64,000 nt of DNA from Pseudonocardia sp. ICBG1293 (GTDB taxonomy: Bacteria; Actinomycetota; Actinomycetes; Mycobacteriales; Pseudonocardiaceae). The translations under genes and the position numbers were made by a program. Under the pieces are notes generated by a model that worked only from the letters and a program-made list of their open reading frames with translations, did no database searches and was not told the origin of the DNA. Below are positions 61,654 through 64,000 of this stretch, piece after piece. The DNA is taken from positions 434,001 to 498,000 of the forward strand of contig NZ_JAHLEL010000051.1 in the NCBI RefSeq assembly GCF_020131355.1. Reading direction: 5' to 3'. The stretch's first letter is position 1. Each line of letters begins with the position of its first letter.

Positions 61654-62633
61654 GAGGTCGCGCGGATTGGTTGGTGATCATGGACGTCGTGCAGGTCGGG
61701 CGTTCCAGCGGTGTGTGGTCCAGGCCTGCCGAATCAAGCTACGGAGTGTGACGATCGTGTCGGCGAGGTCGAAGAACGCGTCGACGACGATTTCTCGTCG
61801 TTCGTAGCAGCGCTGCAGCCGGTTGAAGCTGTTGTGCCAAGCGTTGGTCCGCTCGACGTGCCAGCGGCGGGTGGCCTGGATCGGCGCTTTCTCACCCTTG
61901 TGCGCGATCTCGCCGTGCAGGCCTCGTTCGGCCAGCGTGTCGCGGGTCTTGCCGGAGTCATAGCCGGCGTCGAGGTGCACGGTGATGTCGTCGGGCAGCG
62001 GGCCGAGAGCATCGAGGCGGTCGAGGGTGGGGCCCAGTAGCGGGGAGTCGTGCCGGTTGGCTCCGGCCAGGACTCGGCCCAGCGGGATGCCGTATCCCTC
62101 GACGAGCACCGAACGTTTCATACCCTGTTTGCGCCGGTCCACCGGCGACGGACCGGCGACCTCGCCGCCGCCGGGGGCCTTGGTGATGGCGCCATCGACG
62201 GCGATGTCGTGCAGCAGCAGACCGACGATGCGGTCGTAGGCGTCCAGGACGATCCGACGCAGCTGGGCGAAGACCCCGAGCCTGATCCACTCGTCACGAC
62301 GATCGCGGATGGTGGTCGCCGAGCAGGTGCTGTCAGCGATGCCCTCATACGAGCAGCCGAACCGCAGTACCTGCAGGAGCTTGTCGAACACGATCCGATC
62401 CGCGATCCGGCGGCGATGGCAGCCCAGCGGATGGGTGGGATCGAACTCGTCTCGATGAGGCAGCAGCGCGGTGAACTGGTCCCACAACGGCTCGGTCAGC
62501 CATGATGGCAGGGTGGGCACGCGGCCTCCAGACGATCACGAAGCGTAGATAACTTCATGATCGGCAGGCCCGTACCCGCCCTCGCCCCCAGACACTCGAC
62601 CGCGGCCAAGCTGTGACCAATCCGCGCGACCTC
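61654..62633 (-). mobile_element. IS5-family (IS1031-like) insertion sequence downstream of clpX
   Basis: Eighteen-base perfect terminal inverted repeats (61654-61671 and the complement of 62616-62633, GAGGTCGCGCGGATTGGT) enclose a single transposase. TTA stands directly outside both ends (61651-61653, 62634-62636), a 3-base TNA target duplication as in the IS1031 subgroup. The element separates clpX from the OFA transporter. Confidence 0.93.
61678..62520 (-). CDS. IS5-family transposase
   Basis: The 280-residue protein has the N-terminal part PLWDQFTALLPHRDEFDPTHP, LLQVLRFGCSYEGIADSTCSATTIRDRRDEWIRLGVF in pieces, and the DDE domain: IAVDGAITKAPGGGEVAGPSPVDRRKQG (Asp), VHLDAGYDSGKTRDTLAERGL (Asp) and WHVERTNAWHNSFNRLQRCYERR (Glu). 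It is a single uninterrupted frame and probably active. The GTG at 62520 has GGAGG five bases ahead. Confidence 0.93.
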   Translation of the reverse strand: MPTLPSWLTEPLWDQFTALLPHRDEFDPTHPLGCHRRRIADRIVFDKLLQVLRFGCSYEGIADSTCSATTIRDRRDEWIRLGVFAQLRRIVLDAYDRIVGLLLHDIAVDGAITKAPGGGEVAGPSPVDRRKQGMKRSVLVEGYGIPLGRVLAGANRHDSPLLGPTLDRLDALGPLPDDITVHLDAGYDSGKTRDTLAERGLHGEIAHKGEKAPIQATRRWHVERTNAWHNSFNRLQRCYERREIVVDAFFDLADTIVTLRSLIRQAWTTHRWNARPARRP

Positions 62634-62642
62634 TTAGCGTTG

Positions 62643-62663
62643 CTCCGTCAACATACGACGGAG
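62643..62663 (+). promoter_or_regulatory. Inverted repeat just ahead of the OFA transporter
   Basis: CTCCGTC - AACATAC - GACGGAG is a perfect 7-base dyad whose right arm includes the ribosome binding site of the transporter at 62671, so the hairpin could limit translation, or be an operator. Confidence 0.5.
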
Positions 62664-62670
62664 GGGCGAC

Positions 62671-64000
62671 ATGTCCGGATTTCTCACGCGGGAGCGTATC
62701 GTCGCTCCACCCGGATGGAGCCGTTGGCTCGTCCCACCGGCCGCGCTGTCCATCCATCTGGCGATCGGCCAGGTGTACGCCTGGAGCGTCTTCAAGACCC
62801 CGCTGGCGACCGCACTCGACCTGTCGGGTGTCGCGACGGCGCTGCCGTTCACACTGGGCATCATCATGCTGGGCCTGTCCTCGGCGCTGTTCGGCACGAA
62901 GGTCGACAGCAACGGCCCGCGCTGGGCGATGGTCGTCGCGTCGAGCTGCTTCGTCGCCGGGTTCCTCATCTCCGGCCTCGGCCTCTACGCCGAGCAGTAC
63001 TGGCTGGTCGTGCTGGGCTACGGCTTCGTCGGCGGCATCGGGCTGGGCATCGGCTACATCTCGCCGGTCTCGACGCTGATCAAGTGGTTCCCGGACCGTC
63101 CGGGTCTGTCCACCGGTCTGGCGATCATGGGCTTCGGTGGCGGCGCGCTCATCGCGACCCCGCTGACGAACTCGCTGCTGTCGGCGTTCGGCGGCTCCGG
63201 CGAGGACGCCACCTCGGCGGGCATCGGATCCACGTTCCTGACGATGGGTCTGATCTACCTGGTCTTCATGTCGGTCGGCTGGATCCTCATCCGGGTGCCT
63301 GCCGAGGGCTGGACGCCGCCGGGCTGGGACCCGTCGACGGCCAAGAAGAGCGGGATGATCTCGACCGGCAACGTCTCGGCGAACAACGCGATCCGCACGC
63401 CGCAGTTCTGGCTGCTGTGGGTCGTGCTGTGCTTCAACGTCACCGCGGGCATCGGCATCCTGGAGCGGGCCTCGCCGATCTTCCAGGACTTCTTCGCCGA
63501 GAACGGTGCGACAGCCACCCTCGCCGCCGCGGCGGGCGGGTTCGTCGCGATCCTGTCGCTGGCGAACTCGGCCGGGCGCATCGCCTGGTCGTCGCTGTCG
63601 GACGTGCTGGGCCGCAAGAACATGTATCGCATCTACCTCGGCGTCGGTGCGCTGCTGTACCTGCTGATCACGCTGATCCCGAACCAGTCGCGGGCGCTGT
63701 TCATCGTCGCCGCGGTGCTGATCCTGTCCTTCTACGGCGCCGGGTTCGCCACCGTGCCCGCGTACCTGCGGGACCTGTTCGGCACCTACCAGGTCGGTGC
63801 GATCCACGGCCGTCTGCTGACGGCGTGGTCCACCGCGGGTGTCCTCGGCCCGCTGATCGTCAACGCGATCGCGGACGCGCGGATCGACGCCGGCGTCGAG
63901 GGACCCGCCCGGTACACGACGGCGTTCATCATCATGATCGTGCTGCTGGTCATCGCGTTCGTGTGCAACGAGCTGATCAAGCCGGTCGACGGGAAGTTCC
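62671..64000 (+). CDS. OFA-family (oxalate/formate antiporter-like) MFS transporter, partial
   Basis: The frame starts at ATG 62671 after GGAGGGGCGAC and runs off the window with 443 codons visible, so the carboxyl end is missing. It has about 12 membrane helices. OFA signatures are present: LSIHLAIGQVYAWSVFKTPLA in helix 1, GIGLGIGYISPVSTLIKWFPDRPGLSTGLAIMGFGGGAL in pieces, then NNAIRTPQFWLLWVVLCFNVTAGIGIL and GRIAWSSLSDVLGRKNMYRIYL. Such carriers exchange small carboxylates. Upstream promoter DNA may have been displaced by the IS element 37 bases before the start. Confidence 0.9.
   Translation, partial: MSGFLTRERIVAPPGWSRWLVPPAALSIHLAIGQVYAWSVFKTPLATALDLSGVATALPFTLGIIMLGLSSALFGTKVDSNGPRWAMVVASSCFVAGFLISGLGLYAEQYWLVVLGYGFVGGIGLGIGYISPVSTLIKWFPDRPGLSTGLAIMGFGGGALIATPLTNSLLSAFGGSGEDATSAGIGSTFLTMGLIYLVFMSVGWILIRVPAEGWTPPGWDPSTAKKSGMISTGNVSANNAIRTPQFWLLWVVLCFNVTAGIGILERASPIFQDFFAENGATATLAAAAGGFVAILSLANSAGRIAWSSLSDVLGRKNMYRIYLGVGALLYLLITLIPNQSRALFIVAAVLILSFYGAGFATVPAYLRDLFGTYQVGAIHGRLLTAWSTAGVLGPLIVNAIADARIDAGVEGPARYTTAFIIMIVLLVIAFVCNELIKPVDGKF

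Overview
The window is very GC-rich (well above 70% by eye), uses GTG starts freely and has many 4-base ATGA/GTGA overlaps between genes. This and the gene order rnj - ftsK - argA - rimO - pgsA - clgR - pspA - (nei2, lhr) - DUF3046 - recA - recX, which parallels the Mycobacterium tuberculosis Rv2752c-Rv2736c block, point to an actinobacterium, most likely a Pseudonocardia-like member of the Pseudonocardiaceae (inference; no marker rRNA is present).

Layout. 1-3977: the end of RNase J, the DNA translocase FtsK and a YceI-like protein. 3987-7799: accessory enzymes and regulators (FAD monooxygenase divergent from a GntR-TetR fusion regulator, a SpoU/TrmL-type RNA methyltransferase, a VOC protein, an AraC regulator). 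8301-17385: a gas vesicle cluster of Streptomyces type (gvpY-like, gvpZ-like, gvpA, gvpF, gvpG, gvpO, gvpJ, gvpL, gvpS, gvpK, then a PadR regulator and a small membrane protein). An IS110-family element lies at the 3' end of gvpG, and the gvpJ frame is cut by an in-frame TAG. 17388-21614: argA, rimO, pgsA, clgR, pspA. 21688-34965: a TetR/metallo-hydrolase pair, the repair enzymes nei2 and lhr, and between these two a membrane glycosyltransferase and a small GntR-controlled catabolic island (DUF2848 protein, MHS-type transporter, FCD-GntR, carbon-nitrogen hydrolase). 35048-35990: an IS5/IS427-type element sitting exactly in the stop codon of the next gene. 36559-39603: small membrane protein, DUF3046, recA with an SOS box and a PafBC-type promoter, recX with a long disordered extension. 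39627-47140: mixed singletons (phosphodiester glycosidase-like protein, orphan ModA, secreted esterase, NYN-LOTUS protein, DUF2188 protein, DoxX). 47213-53228: gltD and gltB. 53728-56843: a FhuF-like Fe-S protein and an envelope-stress unit (ECF sigma, anti-sigma fused to an Asp23-like domain, two further Asp23-like proteins, CsbD). 57057-61552: tig, clpP1, clpP2, clpX. 61654-62633: a second IS5-type element. 62671-64000: an OFA-family transporter that runs off the end.

How the parts connect. The protease genes clpP1P2X and their predicted activator ClgR are both here, and good ClgR-box candidates precede clgR and clpP1. recA carries both a LexA box and a LexA-independent promoter. The gas vesicle cluster interrupts an otherwise conserved housekeeping block and shows signs of decay or rapid change: an insertion sequence in gvpG, a nonsense codon in gvpJ, minisatellite-like repeats in gvpO and gvpY, and no visible gvpN. 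The most promising non-coding signal is the 5' region of the IS110 element. It starts with a perfect hairpin and holds short matches to both flanks of the insertion and to the element end, as expected for a bridge RNA.
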